NCBI GenBank assembly: GCA_036012125.1 | Contig: DASCOS010000013.1 | Span: forward strand, 1-64,000 | Direction of reading: 5' to 3' | DNA length: 64,000 nucleotides | Origin: Vicinamibacterales bacterium | Lineage (GTDB): Bacteria > Acidobacteriota > Vicinamibacteria > Vicinamibacterales > UBA823 | In this document: positions 1-7,756 of the stretch, piece after piece | How the letters are laid out: the number at the start of each line of letters is the position of its first letter | Position numbering within the stretch: the first letter of the stretch is position 1 | Translations under genes and position numbers: made by a program | Notes under the pieces: generated by a model | The model's input: the letters and a program-made list of their open reading frames with translations, nothing else | Database searches by the model: none | Told to the model about the DNA's origin: nothing

Positions 1-306
1 TTTGCTGCAACGATGGAAGGGCTAGCGAATCGAGAATTTGCGATGTGGAGGTCGAAGCCCGGTGTTCGAGAGGATCTAGAACAACGGATTCGGGACTGGC
101 GAGGGCTACTCAGGCGACAGGCAACTCAAGGACAGCAAATACTCCGAAAACTCATCGATGGGCGTCTACTGCTGACGCCACACATCGACGAAACCCCTGC
201 CTACTATGAGTTTAGCGGAATCGGAACCCTCACCGGACTACTGTCAGGAATCGTTCCACATAAATTGGCGTCCCCAACGGGATTCGAACCCGTGTTACAG
301 CCTTGA
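1..306 (+). CDS. Large serine recombinase, C-terminal end (partial, enters from left edge)
   Basis: The frame is open from the first base to a TGA at 304-306, so only the last ~100 residues are in the window; the ATG at 13 is internal. The charged, probably helical stretch (EDLEQRIRDWRGLLRRQ), then IDGR...LTP, then YEFSGIGTL..LLSGI is the usual C-terminal end of site-specific serine recombinases found on integrated elements (family recognition from memory). The final residues (ASPTGFEPVLQP) are not recombinase sequence: they are the antisense translation of the 3' half of the tRNA-Glu gene. The catalytic N-terminal domain lies outside the window, so activity cannot be judged. Confidence 0.72.
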   Translation, partial: FAATMEGLANREFAMWRSKPGVREDLEQRIRDWRGLLRRQATQGQQILRKLIDGRLLLTPHIDETPAYYEFSGIGTLTGLLSGIVPHKLASPTGFEPVLQP

Positions 307-341
307 AAGGGCTGCGTCCTAGGCCTCTGGACGATGGGGAC
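266..341 (-). tRNA. tRNA-Glu (UUC anticodon)
   Basis: A full cloverleaf reads on the minus strand: acceptor GTCCCCA pairs with TGGGGAC, the D stem is GTCC/GGAC, the anticodon stem is CAGCC/GGCTG around loop CTTTCAA (anticodon TTC), and the T arm is ACGGG-TTCGAAT-CCCGT. The discriminator is G and CCA is encoded (266-268). The 3' half overlaps the end of the recombinase frame on the other strand, which makes this gene the likely attachment site of the element to the left. Confidence 0.96.
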
Positions 342-540
342 TTTGGCGTATGCGATGGCAGTCAGACACATTGCACTGCCGTCGAACGGAACTGCGATCT
401 CTAAGCTTAGCATGGAGGTGTTTCACTATGTTGAGTTTGAACAGCGCGGCAAGTTGGCATCATTCCAAGGGCTCCTCATCAGTGTGCTCCATCAGTGAGA
501 GGACCATCAAGAACCAGGCCCTTAATGGTAGCACTTACGG
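342..540. other. Gap between tRNA-Glu and the symporter gene
   Basis: No supported gene. A good ribosome-binding-like GGAGGTG lies just before an ATG at 428 on the plus strand, but that frame runs into the 3' end of the symporter gene on the other strand and its product resembles nothing recognisable. The tRNA-Glu promoter must lie here on the minus strand; no clear -10/-35 pair was found. Confidence 0.4.
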
Positions 541-2007
541 TTACACCGGAATGAAATCGGCGACGTGGGTGGGGTCCATAGGTCGCGTCGCGAGGGACAC
601 GGCGAGCAGGATGCTGGTATTGGCTGCGAGACCCCAGATACCGGGATGAATCTGTTGCCACTGGAGGACCGGCATGAGGTTCCAGACGACCGTTGTGAGG
701 CAGCCTGCGACAAGACCCGCGATCACTCCAGGTGGCGTCGACCGTCGCCAGTAAAGACTGGCGATGAGGGCGGGAAAGATTTGGGCAATGAAGCCATAGG
801 AGAGAAGAAGGAGCAGCACCAATGAGATGTTGGAATAAATAGCGACGTAGTACGAGACAGCGCCAATGATAACCACGGCCCAACGGATCAATCGGGTGTC
901 ATCGCCGTCGTGCATCATCTGCGGTACGAGAACCCGATACCCATCCTTAATGGCCACAGCACCGGCAGCGTGGACGATCGCGTCCCCACTTGACATTGAG
1001 GCCGCGAGAGCGCCTGCGCAGAACAAGCCTACGATCACTGCTGGTAAGTCGAGTGAAGTCACAATCGTTGGCAGAATCGTATCGACCGGTGTGACGTCAG
1101 GAAAGATGAGGATGCCCGAGAAGCCGATGAGGAGAATTGGCAGGAGAAAAAATGCAAACGTAGGATAAAAAACGACGGTCTTGCGTAGCGTTGCCATGCT
1201 GTTAGCCGTATAGATCTTCATGAAATAGTGTGGCCAGACGCTGAACCCGAACACGGAAATGGCAATCGCACTGGAATAGCCGCCCCACGTCCAGGGCGCT
1301 CCCGCGGCATCAAGGCCCGGTGCTGTCAGCATCGCAGGCGAGGTCTCGATGAGTCGGGCAAACATTGGCCCGATACCACCGTGGAGCGTATACGGCAGGT
1401 ACAGCCCGAGTCCCCAGGCCAGGCTCATCATGAGAATGCCCTGAAAGGTGTTGGTCCACGCGACGCCCATGACGCCGCTTCGGAAGACATAGAGCAAGAC
1501 CACGCCGTAGGTGATCGCGGCACCCGCCCAGACCGGCATTCGCCCTTCGGTGACGACGGAGAAGACATATCCGGCGCCTTGCATCTGCAGCGTCAGGTAT
1601 GGCACGAACGCGGTGAGGCTGATCGCAGCCAATATCATCGAAATGTAACGGGAGTGATACCGGTGCGCGAACAGCTGTGCCTGAGTAACGTAACCAAAGC
1701 GACGCCCCAGTTGGGCGACTCGCGGTCCAAAGAAATACATCGGCACGAGGCCGAGGCTGGTATAGGAAATGATGTAGAACGCAGCGCCACCTCGAGAATA
1801 AGCCCAGCCTGGCCCCCCAAGAAATGAAAATGCACTGAAGATGGAGGCGCCAAGCACAAAGTAGAGCACAAAAAACCCGAGTTGCCGGTCGCCGGCGACG
1901 TATCCCTCTGTTCCGGTCGACGTTTTACGCCCCGAGAACAGGCCAACCGCAAGCGACAAGGCCAGATAGCCGACCGTAACGAGGAGCACCGTCACCCAGG
2001 CTGCCAT
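541..2007 (-). CDS. Sodium:solute symporter (SSS/SLC5 family)
   Basis: About 488 residues with roughly 13 hydrophobic segments, the length and pattern of the Na+/solute symporter family (PutP, pantothenate and monocarboxylate carriers). The N-terminal GYVAGDRQLGFF followed by ASIFSAFSFLGGPGWAY is the characteristic first sodium-site region. The ATG at 2005-2007 follows two bases after the stop of the upstream DUF3311 gene, so a more distal start, which would overlap that gene, is unlikely. Together with DUF3311 and the FMN 2-hydroxyacid oxidase upstream it probably forms one operon, suggesting a monocarboxylate such as lactate or glycolate as substrate (inference). Substrate cannot be read from sequence alone. 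Confidence 0.88.
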   Translation of the reverse strand: MAAWVTVLLVTVGYLALSLAVGLFSGRKTSTGTEGYVAGDRQLGFFVLYFVLGASIFSAFSFLGGPGWAYSRGGAAFYIISYTSLGLVPMYFFGPRVAQLGRRFGYVTQAQLFAHRYHSRYISMILAAISLTAFVPYLTLQMQGAGYVFSVVTEGRMPVWAGAAITYGVVLLYVFRSGVMGVAWTNTFQGILMMSLAWGLGLYLPYTLHGGIGPMFARLIETSPAMLTAPGLDAAGAPWTWGGYSSAIAISVFGFSVWPHYFMKIYTANSMATLRKTVVFYPTFAFFLLPILLIGFSGILIFPDVTPVDTILPTIVTSLDLPAVIVGLFCAGALAASMSSGDAIVHAAGAVAIKDGYRVLVPQMMHDGDDTRLIRWAVVIIGAVSYYVAIYSNISLVLLLLLSYGFIAQIFPALIASLYWRRSTPPGVIAGLVAGCLTTVVWNLMPVLQWQQIHPGIWGLAANTSILLAVSLATRPMDPTHVADFIPV

Positions 2008-2008
2008 G

Positions 2009-2218
2009 CTACGGTCCGTTGTCTCGGGGTGCCCGGAGGTCGAAGACGAGGAGCACCACAAACGAGATGATCGTGAGGCCGAGGAGATAGACCAACGAAA
2101 AGGGTAGTCCGAAGACGAGCGGACGAATCCGGCTTACGAGCGGGTATACCGGCCACATCGTGGCGATAAACATCGCAGCGAAGAACAGAGCGAGGAGCCG
2201 GAGGCCAGGATTTTGCAC
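2009..2218 (-). CDS. DUF3311 small membrane protein, symporter partner
   Basis: A 69-residue protein with two hydrophobic segments: LLALFFAAMFIATMWPVYPLV and FSLVYLLGLTIISFVVLLVF, separated by a short basic loop. Small DUF3311-type proteins are regularly encoded directly before SSS symporters and are thought to be accessory subunits, as YhdT is for PanF. It starts with GTG (2216-2218), nine bases after the oxidase gene stop, and ends one base before the symporter ATG, so translation of the pair is likely coupled. Confidence 0.8.
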   Translation of the reverse strand: MQNPGLRLLALFFAAMFIATMWPVYPLVSRIRPLVFGLPFSLVYLLGLTIISFVVLLVFDLRAPRDNGP

Positions 2219-2227
2219 GCGATGGCT

Positions 2228-3514
2228 CTAGAGTGAGCGGTCAACGATATGAGCGGGGGAAATCTGGTCAAGAGATGTAGTGCCCGCTTGACGCATCACC
2301 ATCTCGAGTTCCCGTCGCAGGAGTTCAAGCACGGTTTCGACGCCCGCCTGACCGAAGCTCGCGAGTCCCCAGAGATACGGTCGTCCGATTCCAACTGCCG
2401 TAGCGCCGAGCGCAAGTGCCTTGAAAATATCGGTGCCCCGTCGAAAGCCGCTGTCGATGATGATCGGCAACCGGCCGCCGACGGCTTCGGCGACTTCTGG
2501 AAGGCACTCGATTGTTGACCGACCGCTCGCTTCGGCTCGGGCTCCGTGGTTGGAAACGACGAGGCCGTCGGCTCCGTAGGCCTCGCAGAGTGAAGCATCC
2601 TCACCGGTCACAATGCCCTTGACCAACACCGGCATGGTGGTTGCGTTCTTGAGACGGGTCACATATTCCCAGGTCATACCGCGCGGTCGTGGTGGTCCGG
2701 TTCGCGGAGGGGTCCCAGTGATCCGAAACAAGCTGGCATCCAGATGTGTATGCATGGCCCGGGGACGATTCGGGTCGTGGCACAGGGTGCAGTTGCGGTC
2801 ATCACGCCGGATACCCCGTGCAACCGTTTCGCGATTACTGTCCCCTTGTAGGTCGACTGTCAGCACGAGAGCCGAACACCCGGCGTCCTCAGCACGTTTG
2901 ACCATCGCTTGCGTGGCTGTCCAGTTCTCAGCGGCGTAGAGCTGAAACCAGACCGGTCCGCCACGCGCAGCGACCACTTCTTCAACAGGTGTTGAAGCGA
3001 CCGTAGATAGCATCTGGAGATGGCCTTTCACCCTTGCTGCCCGTGCGACAGCGAGTTCAGCATCAGGATGGAAGGCGCCGTTACTTCCCGTTGGCTGAAT
3101 GACGATAGGTGTATCCCATCGGTGTCCAAATAGACGGACAGACGTATCAAGTTGGCGGATATCCACGAGGCGACGCATTCGAAGCTGAAAGCGCAAGAAT
3201 CCCTCTCGGTTGACCTCAAGCATTCGGTCATCGTCCACGCTAGTTGCTAGGTAGGCGTAGTGCGCGGGTGGGAGGACGTGCTCAGCGACCGACCGAAAGT
3301 CGAAGACATTCAGAGCATCATTTTCTGAGGCGATAAGGGTGCTAGATTGTTCGAGCTGCTGCGCCGTATGATTCGCAGTTGAATCAACACTGAGGCAAGC
3401 GGCCGTCAGGTCCCGGACAAGCCCGGTTCCGAGCATACCCGCCGCCAGCGCGGGGCTTCCGGCGAGATATTGCAGAAACAGGCGCCGGCTCGCGGTGACA
3501 TCAGCATGCGGCAT
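2228..3514 (-). CDS. FMN-dependent 2-hydroxyacid oxidase with Tat-like signal and internal CxxCH
   Basis: This is a 428-residue member of the FMN alpha-hydroxyacid oxidase/dehydrogenase family (lactate monooxygenase, glycolate oxidase, LldD), which oxidises L-2-hydroxyacids to 2-oxoacids. Visible family motifs are QPTGSNGAFHPDAE, the VWFQLY strand, VKGI, the catalytic histidine in SNHGAR (His323) and IIIDSGFRRGTDIFKAL near the flavin phosphate. The N-terminus has SRRLFLQ plus a hydrophobic stretch, a Tat-type export signal, so the enzyme may work in the periplasm. A CTLCH sequence (Cys242, Cys245, His246) lies in the variable loop before the second half of the barrel and matches a haem-c attachment motif. 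The ATG at 3512-3514 was chosen because it places the twin arginines near the N-terminus. It is upstream of DUF3311 and the symporter. Confidence 0.88.
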   Translation of the reverse strand: MPHADVTASRRLFLQYLAGSPALAAGMLGTGLVRDLTAACLSVDSTANHTAQQLEQSSTLIASENDALNVFDFRSVAEHVLPPAHYAYLATSVDDDRMLEVNREGFLRFQLRMRRLVDIRQLDTSVRLFGHRWDTPIVIQPTGSNGAFHPDAELAVARAARVKGHLQMLSTVASTPVEEVVAARGGPVWFQLYAAENWTATQAMVKRAEDAGCSALVLTVDLQGDSNRETVARGIRRDDRNCTLCHDPNRPRAMHTHLDASLFRITGTPPRTGPPRPRGMTWEYVTRLKNATTMPVLVKGIVTGEDASLCEAYGADGLVVSNHGARAEASGRSTIECLPEVAEAVGGRLPIIIDSGFRRGTDIFKALALGATAVGIGRPYLWGLASFGQAGVETVLELLRRELEMVMRQAGTTSLDQISPAHIVDRSL

Positions 3515-3571
3515 CGGCGTTCTTCTAATGGCAAGTCTGCGTCGAAGAAAGTGCACGCGACAGGCTGCTGA

Positions 3572-3850
3572 CTAACTTGAATTCGATTGCACGCGGGCGC
3601 CAACAAAGTTATAGAGCCAGGCGAATACGGCCCCCGCGATCAATCCGTCCAAGCTTCCATAAAGGGCGCCGGCAACTACCTGCCCGAGGCTCGCCGTGGC
3701 CTGATAGCCAGGATAAATTGACGAGACGACGTCCAGAAACGCTTGACCGTAGCCAGGCCAGATGAGATTTGCGAGGCCCGTCAATAATACGGCCCCCATG
3801 CCCCAAATTAAGCCGAATGTGATGGCAGTGGTTTTTACATCTAGTCTCAT
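3572..3850 (-). CDS. Small two-helix membrane protein (annotated elsewhere as holin-like)
   Basis: A 92-residue protein with hydrophobic segments at about residues 8-28 and 55-82, ending DGLIAGAVFAWLYNFVG. Short chromosomal proteins ending in DGLIGGAIFAWLYN are common in marine and soil bacteria and carry the label 'bacteriophage holin', but no phage genes are nearby and there is no evidence for lysis. A strong ribosome-binding site, AGGAGGT, sits seven bases before the ATG at 3848-3850. Function unknown. Confidence 0.7.
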   Translation of the reverse strand: MRLDVKTTAITFGLIWGMGAVLLTGLANLIWPGYGQAFLDVVSSIYPGYQATASLGQVVAGALYGSLDGLIAGAVFAWLYNFVGARVQSNSS

Positions 3851-3911
3851 GACATCGACCTCCTATCACCTGTTTCCGTCTTGAATCTCCTCGATACTAT
3901 CCTAGATGGAG

Positions 3912-4664
3912 TTACCGTGCTGTGGCACGGCCGGTCATGGGCACAAACCGGACGGGAATCGTTTCGCTGGTGGTAATTCCACCTTCGGTTTTCGTCAGGA
4001 CGGTCATTATCTGAAAACCGCGCCCGACAGGAAGAACGAGTCTTCCTCCCACGGCTAACTGTTCGATGAGCGGCTGAGGCACGTGGTCAGGAGCTGCGGT
4101 GACGATGATGCCGTCAAATGGTGCCTGTTCAGGCCAGCCTAGGTAACCATCTCCAACTCTTACCTGCACCCCTCCGATTCCCAACTGCGCGAAGGTGCTA
4201 ACCGCCCGTTCCGCAAGCTCTGGTAGAATTTCAATGGTATAGACTTCATTGGCGACTTCAGCCAAAACCGCTGCCTGATACCCAGACCCAGTACCTATTT
4301 CAAGAACTTTAGCCTCCTCTGGGAGGTTGAGTAGCTGGGTCATGTAAGCGACGATATATGGCTGTGAGATCGTTTGCTGGTATCCGATGGGCAGCGGGTG
4401 GTCATTGTAGGACAGTGCGCGTTCTGTTAATGGAACGAAGAGATGACGAGGTACACGCGCCATGGCTGTTAGAACGGTGGGAGAAAAAATGTCGCGTGCG
4501 CGAAGTTGGCTTTCGACCATCTCCCGACGCTGGACTGCCCAGTTCGATGTCTGCTCTGCTTGGTGGGGAGAGGCGGTGGTTCGGTCAGTTCGCCCTACGC
4601 TACACCCACCAAACAGGATAAGCGTGATAAGGAGTGTGCTGGTGCCACAGGATATCTTGGCCAT
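3912..4664 (-). CDS. pcm: Protein-L-isoaspartate O-methyltransferase, predicted lipoprotein
   Basis: The enzyme methylates isoaspartyl residues with SAM so that damaged proteins can be repaired. Signatures are MVESQLRARDI, MARVPRHLFVP, the SQPYIVAYMTQLL segment, SAM motif I VLEIGTGSG (residues 120-128) and the FDGIIVTAAPDHVPQPL block. Unlike the cytosolic enzyme it begins with a hydrophobic signal peptide ending in a lipobox, LFGGC (Cys21), so it is probably lipid-anchored in the periplasm or outer membrane. Length (250) equals a normal catalytic domain of about 210 plus the leader. It is divergent from the TonB receptor gene. Confidence 0.88.
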   Translation of the reverse strand: MAKISCGTSTLLITLILFGGCSVGRTDRTTASPHQAEQTSNWAVQRREMVESQLRARDIFSPTVLTAMARVPRHLFVPLTERALSYNDHPLPIGYQQTISQPYIVAYMTQLLNLPEEAKVLEIGTGSGYQAAVLAEVANEVYTIEILPELAERAVSTFAQLGIGGVQVRVGDGYLGWPEQAPFDGIIVTAAPDHVPQPLIEQLAVGGRLVLPVGRGFQIMTVLTKTEGGITTSETIPVRFVPMTGRATAR

Positions 4665-4806
4665 GATTACAGTTCCTGGACTTTGACAGGTATTCTAACC
4701 GGGAAGGAAAGGGGTGTCGGTATCCAGGCCTACTCACCGCATGTTTTAACCGTTGATTAGACGGTCAGGTGAGGGTCTTCGTTTCTCTCCCTAGATAGAG
4801 CGCAAA
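4665..4806. promoter_or_regulatory. Divergent intergenic region of pcm and the TonB receptor
   Basis: This 142-base gap must hold promoters for both genes. An inverted repeat ACCGT-(9)-ACGGT is centred near 4758, and the receptor gene has only a weak purine-rich stretch before its ATG. No B12-riboswitch-like elements were recognised. Confidence 0.35.
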
Positions 4807-7440
4807 ATGTGGGAACGCGTCTCTCCGTTGTTCCGCTCGCTGTTCTTGGCGGTCGGGTTAATACTCTTAATGACGTATGGAGCGCATGCTCAAACTGTAC
4901 TTCTCACTGGGTCCATTACCGATGAGCAAGGCGGTGCAGTTGGCGGTGTGACAATTACCGTTACCTCGACCATATCCTTGACACCTGTTGTAGTGGTCAG
5001 CGAGGTGGATGGGAGCTACCTGATTCCCACCCTGGTCCCGGATACCTACAGCGTGACGTTTGAGTTAGACGGTTTTGACACGCAGCAGTTCAACGCCGTG
5101 AAGCTAACTGAACGAAGGCGACATGTTCTTGATGTCGTGCTTGCACTCTCATCGTTTAATGACCGAATCGACGTGGTTGGGGTGACGCCGATGCTCGGAG
5201 GAGGCATTCCGCGGGACCGAGTTGCGTCGACTGTGTCAGTGGTCAACCCTGACGCACTTGCCGCGACCGCGGTATCGTCAACGGCCAACACCCTTAATCA
5301 ACGTTTGGGTTCGGTCAGCCTAGAGGGGGCAACGACGAATCCCTTCCAGCCGACATTACGGTTTCGAGGTTTCACCGCGTCTCCACTGTTGGGACTTCCA
5401 CAGGGCATTGTGGTTTATCAGAATGGCGTAAGAATCAATGAATCGTTTGGTGACACGGTGCAGTTTGACCTAATTCCGCAGTTTGCGATTGACCAGATTC
5501 AACTCAGCGCTGGTGCATCCCCAACATATGGGCTGAACGCGCTCGGTGGTGCGCTCGCGCTGCGTCTCAAGAATGGTTTTGACCAAAATGGTTTCCGCGG
5601 GAAATTATCACTTGGTTCCCACGACCAACTTAACGGGACGGCTGAGTTTGGAACGAGGCTGAACTCTTTTGCACTCTATGCCGGGACGTCGCGATTCAAG
5701 GAATCCGGGTGGCGAAGGGCTTCACAGTCAGATGTCACCCAAGCGGTAGTTGACGTTGGGTATCGCGAGGGTATCTTGGATGCAGGTCTCAGTTATACCC
5801 ATGCGAAGACTAAGTTAAACGGTAATGGGGCCGCACCGGTCGAGTTGCTCAACGTCGACCGGTCAGCGGTTTATACCTTTCCTGATACTACGAGGAACGA
5901 GCTGGCGTTTACGCAAGGTCGCTTGTCTGTAGCGCTCTCGCCGACTTGGTCGTTGGACGCAACTGGTTATTATCGCGACATGGTCAGGCACACTCTGAAT
6001 GCGGATGAATTTGAGCTGGCACTGTGCGACAGCTCATCACTGCCTGACGGATTTCCGACGAACGCGCTCTGTGCCAGCAGCCACCTCGATGGCGGACTCG
6101 ACGGCGAAAGTCTTGTTGTCGATGTGTTAACCGGAGCGTTAATAACGCAGAGTGAAGCGTTGGGTGATGGCGCGTTGAACCGGACAAGCACCTCTGCTGA
6201 TAGCTATGGAGGGACGGTGCAAACAACCTCTAGGGCCGCTCTCGGGTCGCACGACAACTTTCTTATTTTTGGAGCATCCATTGACCTGGCAGACGTAAGG
6301 TTTGGCTCTAACAGTGAGGTCGGCACTATGACCTCCGAAAGGAGCGTGGTCGGCTCAGGCATGCTCGCTGGAATAGCTGGGCGCGCCCCAGATGACCGGT
6401 TCAATACAGAACTCACGACGGCAAATCAAACTCTCGGACTCTATTTTTCCGACACATTTTCGGCTATTGATCGCGCTCACCTGACTGTCTCTGGACGATA
6501 CAACTGGACCCAGGTGGATATCGCTGATCAACTTGGCACCTCACTCAATGGGACGCACGTTTTTCGACGTTTTAATCCCGGGATTGGTGGTGTCTATCAG
6601 GTGAGTGATGCCGTGGCGGTGTTTGGGCAGTATGCGGAGTCTAGCCGCGCTCCTGTGGCAGCGGAGCTGAGCTGTGCCGACCCAGCTGAACCATGCCGGA
6701 TTCCTAACGCCTTCGTGTCTGACCCCCCACTCAGGCAGGCTATCGGCCGGTCATTCGAAGGCGGGCTTCGGGGACGTTTAGGCGTAAGGAATCGAGCTTT
6801 TGAATGGTCGGTTGCGACCTATCGAACACGTATTGCCGACGACATTCTCTTTGTCGCATCGCCCAGGCGAATTGGCACTGGCTTTTTTCAAAATGCTGGC
6901 GATACAAAGCGGTTAGGATTCGACATCGACTTCAGCGGAGAGGTGGCTGACCTCGGATGGTATGGGAGTTATGGTTTTGTGGACGCCTCATTCGAATCGG
7001 TTCTTGCGCTGCCTGGTAACCAGGAGGTTAACGACGCCGCAACCGAGACCGGTGAGGTCCATGTGACCCCGGGTGACCGACTTCCCGGGATTCCGCGACA
7101 CAGCTTTAAGGCAGGGGTGCAGCAGGAATGGTCGGAATCCTGGTATGTATCTCTTGAGGCGATTATTGAGTCGAACCGCATCTTCGTGGGGGACGAAGGC
7201 AATGACCAACGGGCGTTGAACGGGTATGGCATATTGAATTTCTATACTTCATATCGTCTTGGTCGGCCGGTGGAACTGTTTGTTCGCATGGACAATCTTC
7301 TAAATAGGCAATATGAGACGTTCGGAGTGCTTGCTGAAGCTGACATTGCGCTGAAGGAAGTCCCGGGGGCCAGTGACCCAAGGTTCGTGGGGCCTGCCCC
7401 CCCACGAACGCTGATTGCGGGAATGCAGTTTAACTTCTAG
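4807..7440 (+). CDS. TonB-dependent receptor with carboxypeptidase-regulatory-like domain
   Basis: An 877-residue outer-membrane receptor. Residues 1-29 form a signal peptide ending AHAQ. Residues ~30-115 are a carboxypeptidase regulatory-like (CarboxypepD_reg) domain: GSITDEQGGAVGGVTITV ... GSYLIPTLVPDTYSVTFELDGF. The plug follows (~120-260, with LGSVSLEG and LRFRGF), then the beta-barrel with aromatic-rich strands, ending in a C-terminal Phe (MQFNF) as expected for BAM recognition. This regulatory-domain fusion is frequent in Acidobacteria and Bacteroidetes. Substrate is unknown; there is no siderophore, cobalamin or glycan gene next to it. It converges on tRNA-Lys. Confidence 0.92.
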   Translation: MWERVSPLFRSLFLAVGLILLMTYGAHAQTVLLTGSITDEQGGAVGGVTITVTSTISLTPVVVVSEVDGSYLIPTLVPDTYSVTFELDGFDTQQFNAVKLTERRRHVLDVVLALSSFNDRIDVVGVTPMLGGGIPRDRVASTVSVVNPDALAATAVSSTANTLNQRLGSVSLEGATTNPFQPTLRFRGFTASPLLGLPQGIVVYQNGVRINESFGDTVQFDLIPQFAIDQIQLSAGASPTYGLNALGGALALRLKNGFDQNGFRGKLSLGSHDQLNGTAEFGTRLNSFALYAGTSRFKESGWRRASQSDVTQAVVDVGYREGILDAGLSYTHAKTKLNGNGAAPVELLNVDRSAVYTFPDTTRNELAFTQGRLSVALSPTWSLDATGYYRDMVRHTLNADEFELALCDSSSLPDGFPTNALCASSHLDGGLDGESLVVDVLTGALITQSEALGDGALNRTSTSADSYGGTVQTTSRAALGSHDNFLIFGASIDLADVRFGSNSEVGTMTSERSVVGSGMLAGIAGRAPDDRFNTELTTANQTLGLYFSDTFSAIDRAHLTVSGRYNWTQVDIADQLGTSLNGTHVFRRFNPGIGGVYQVSDAVAVFGQYAESSRAPVAAELSCADPAEPCRIPNAFVSDPPLRQAIGRSFEGGLRGRLGVRNRAFEWSVATYRTRIADDILFVASPRRIGTGFFQNAGDTKRLGFDIDFSGEVADLGWYGSYGFVDASFESVLALPGNQEVNDAATETGEVHVTPGDRLPGIPRHSFKAGVQQEWSESWYVSLEAIIESNRIFVGDEGNDQRALNGYGILNFYTSYRLGRPVELFVRMDNLLNRQYETFGVLAEADIALKEVPGASDPRFVGPAPPRTLIAGMQFNF

Positions 7441-7466
7441 GCCGACCGATGATTGCCTCGGGACGA

Positions 7467-7541
7467 TGGTGGGCCGCGATGGGATCGAACCATCGACACC
7501 GTGGTTAAAAGCCACGTGCTCTACCACTGAGCTAGCGGCCC
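7467..7541 (-). tRNA. tRNA-Lys (UUU anticodon)
   Basis: Minus-strand cloverleaf: acceptor GGGCCGC pairs with GCGGCCC, D arm GCTC...GAGC, anticodon stem CGTGG/CCACG around CTTTTAA (anticodon TTT), T arm with GGTTCGATCC, discriminator A and encoded CCA (7467-7469). A TACAAT -10-like box lies 20 bases upstream of the mature 5' end. Confidence 0.95.
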
Positions 7542-7560
7542 GAAGAACCTCAACAGGTCG

Positions 7561-7566
7561 ATTGTA
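7561..7566 (-). promoter_or_regulatory. -10 box candidate for tRNA-Lys
   Basis: TACAAT on the minus strand ends 19 bases before the tRNA 5' end, a normal distance. The same hexamer is found before tRNA-Gly (60623-60628), which strengthens both calls. No good -35 was found. Confidence 0.5.
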
Positions 7567-7660
7567 CCACGCGAGTTTAGACCTTCTGTGTTAGCCAACT
7601 TCGAAGTGTATTGTCTGCTCCAGGTATCGATAGGTGGCCGATTAGAGCAGCGTCAGCGTG

Positions 7661-7687
7661 TTGACTGTCCTAATAAATGCATGATAC
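7661..7687 (+). promoter_or_regulatory. Candidate sigma-70 promoter upstream of the basic-tailed 102-residue protein
   Basis: TTGACT at 7661-7666 is followed after 16 bases by GATACA. The -35 box is good and the -10 imperfect; it would give a leader of about 60 bases before the GTG at 7757. Confidence 0.4.
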
Positions 7688-7756
7688 AGTGCAACTTACG
7701 TCGTTGGATCGATGTTTGTGTTGCATTGGGCATGACTTCAGAAAGCGAAGGAGACC

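Noticed and set aside
204-413. Minus-strand frame across tRNA-Glu
   Set aside because: It is mostly the translation of the tRNA gene itself.
350-649. Plus-strand frame with a good GGAGGTG before an internal ATG at 428
   Set aside because: Its second half is antisense to the symporter gene and the product has no recognisable or protein-like pattern.
3572-3850. Phage holin, implying a prophage
   Set aside because: No other phage gene is nearby; the family label is a database habit for a chromosomal membrane protein.
4690-4806. Cobalamin riboswitch before the TonB receptor
   Set aside because: No B12-box or matching stems could be found in the short leader.
7300-7527. Minus-strand frame beginning in tRNA-Lys
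   Set aside because: It is tRNA sequence followed by antisense of the TonB receptor gene.
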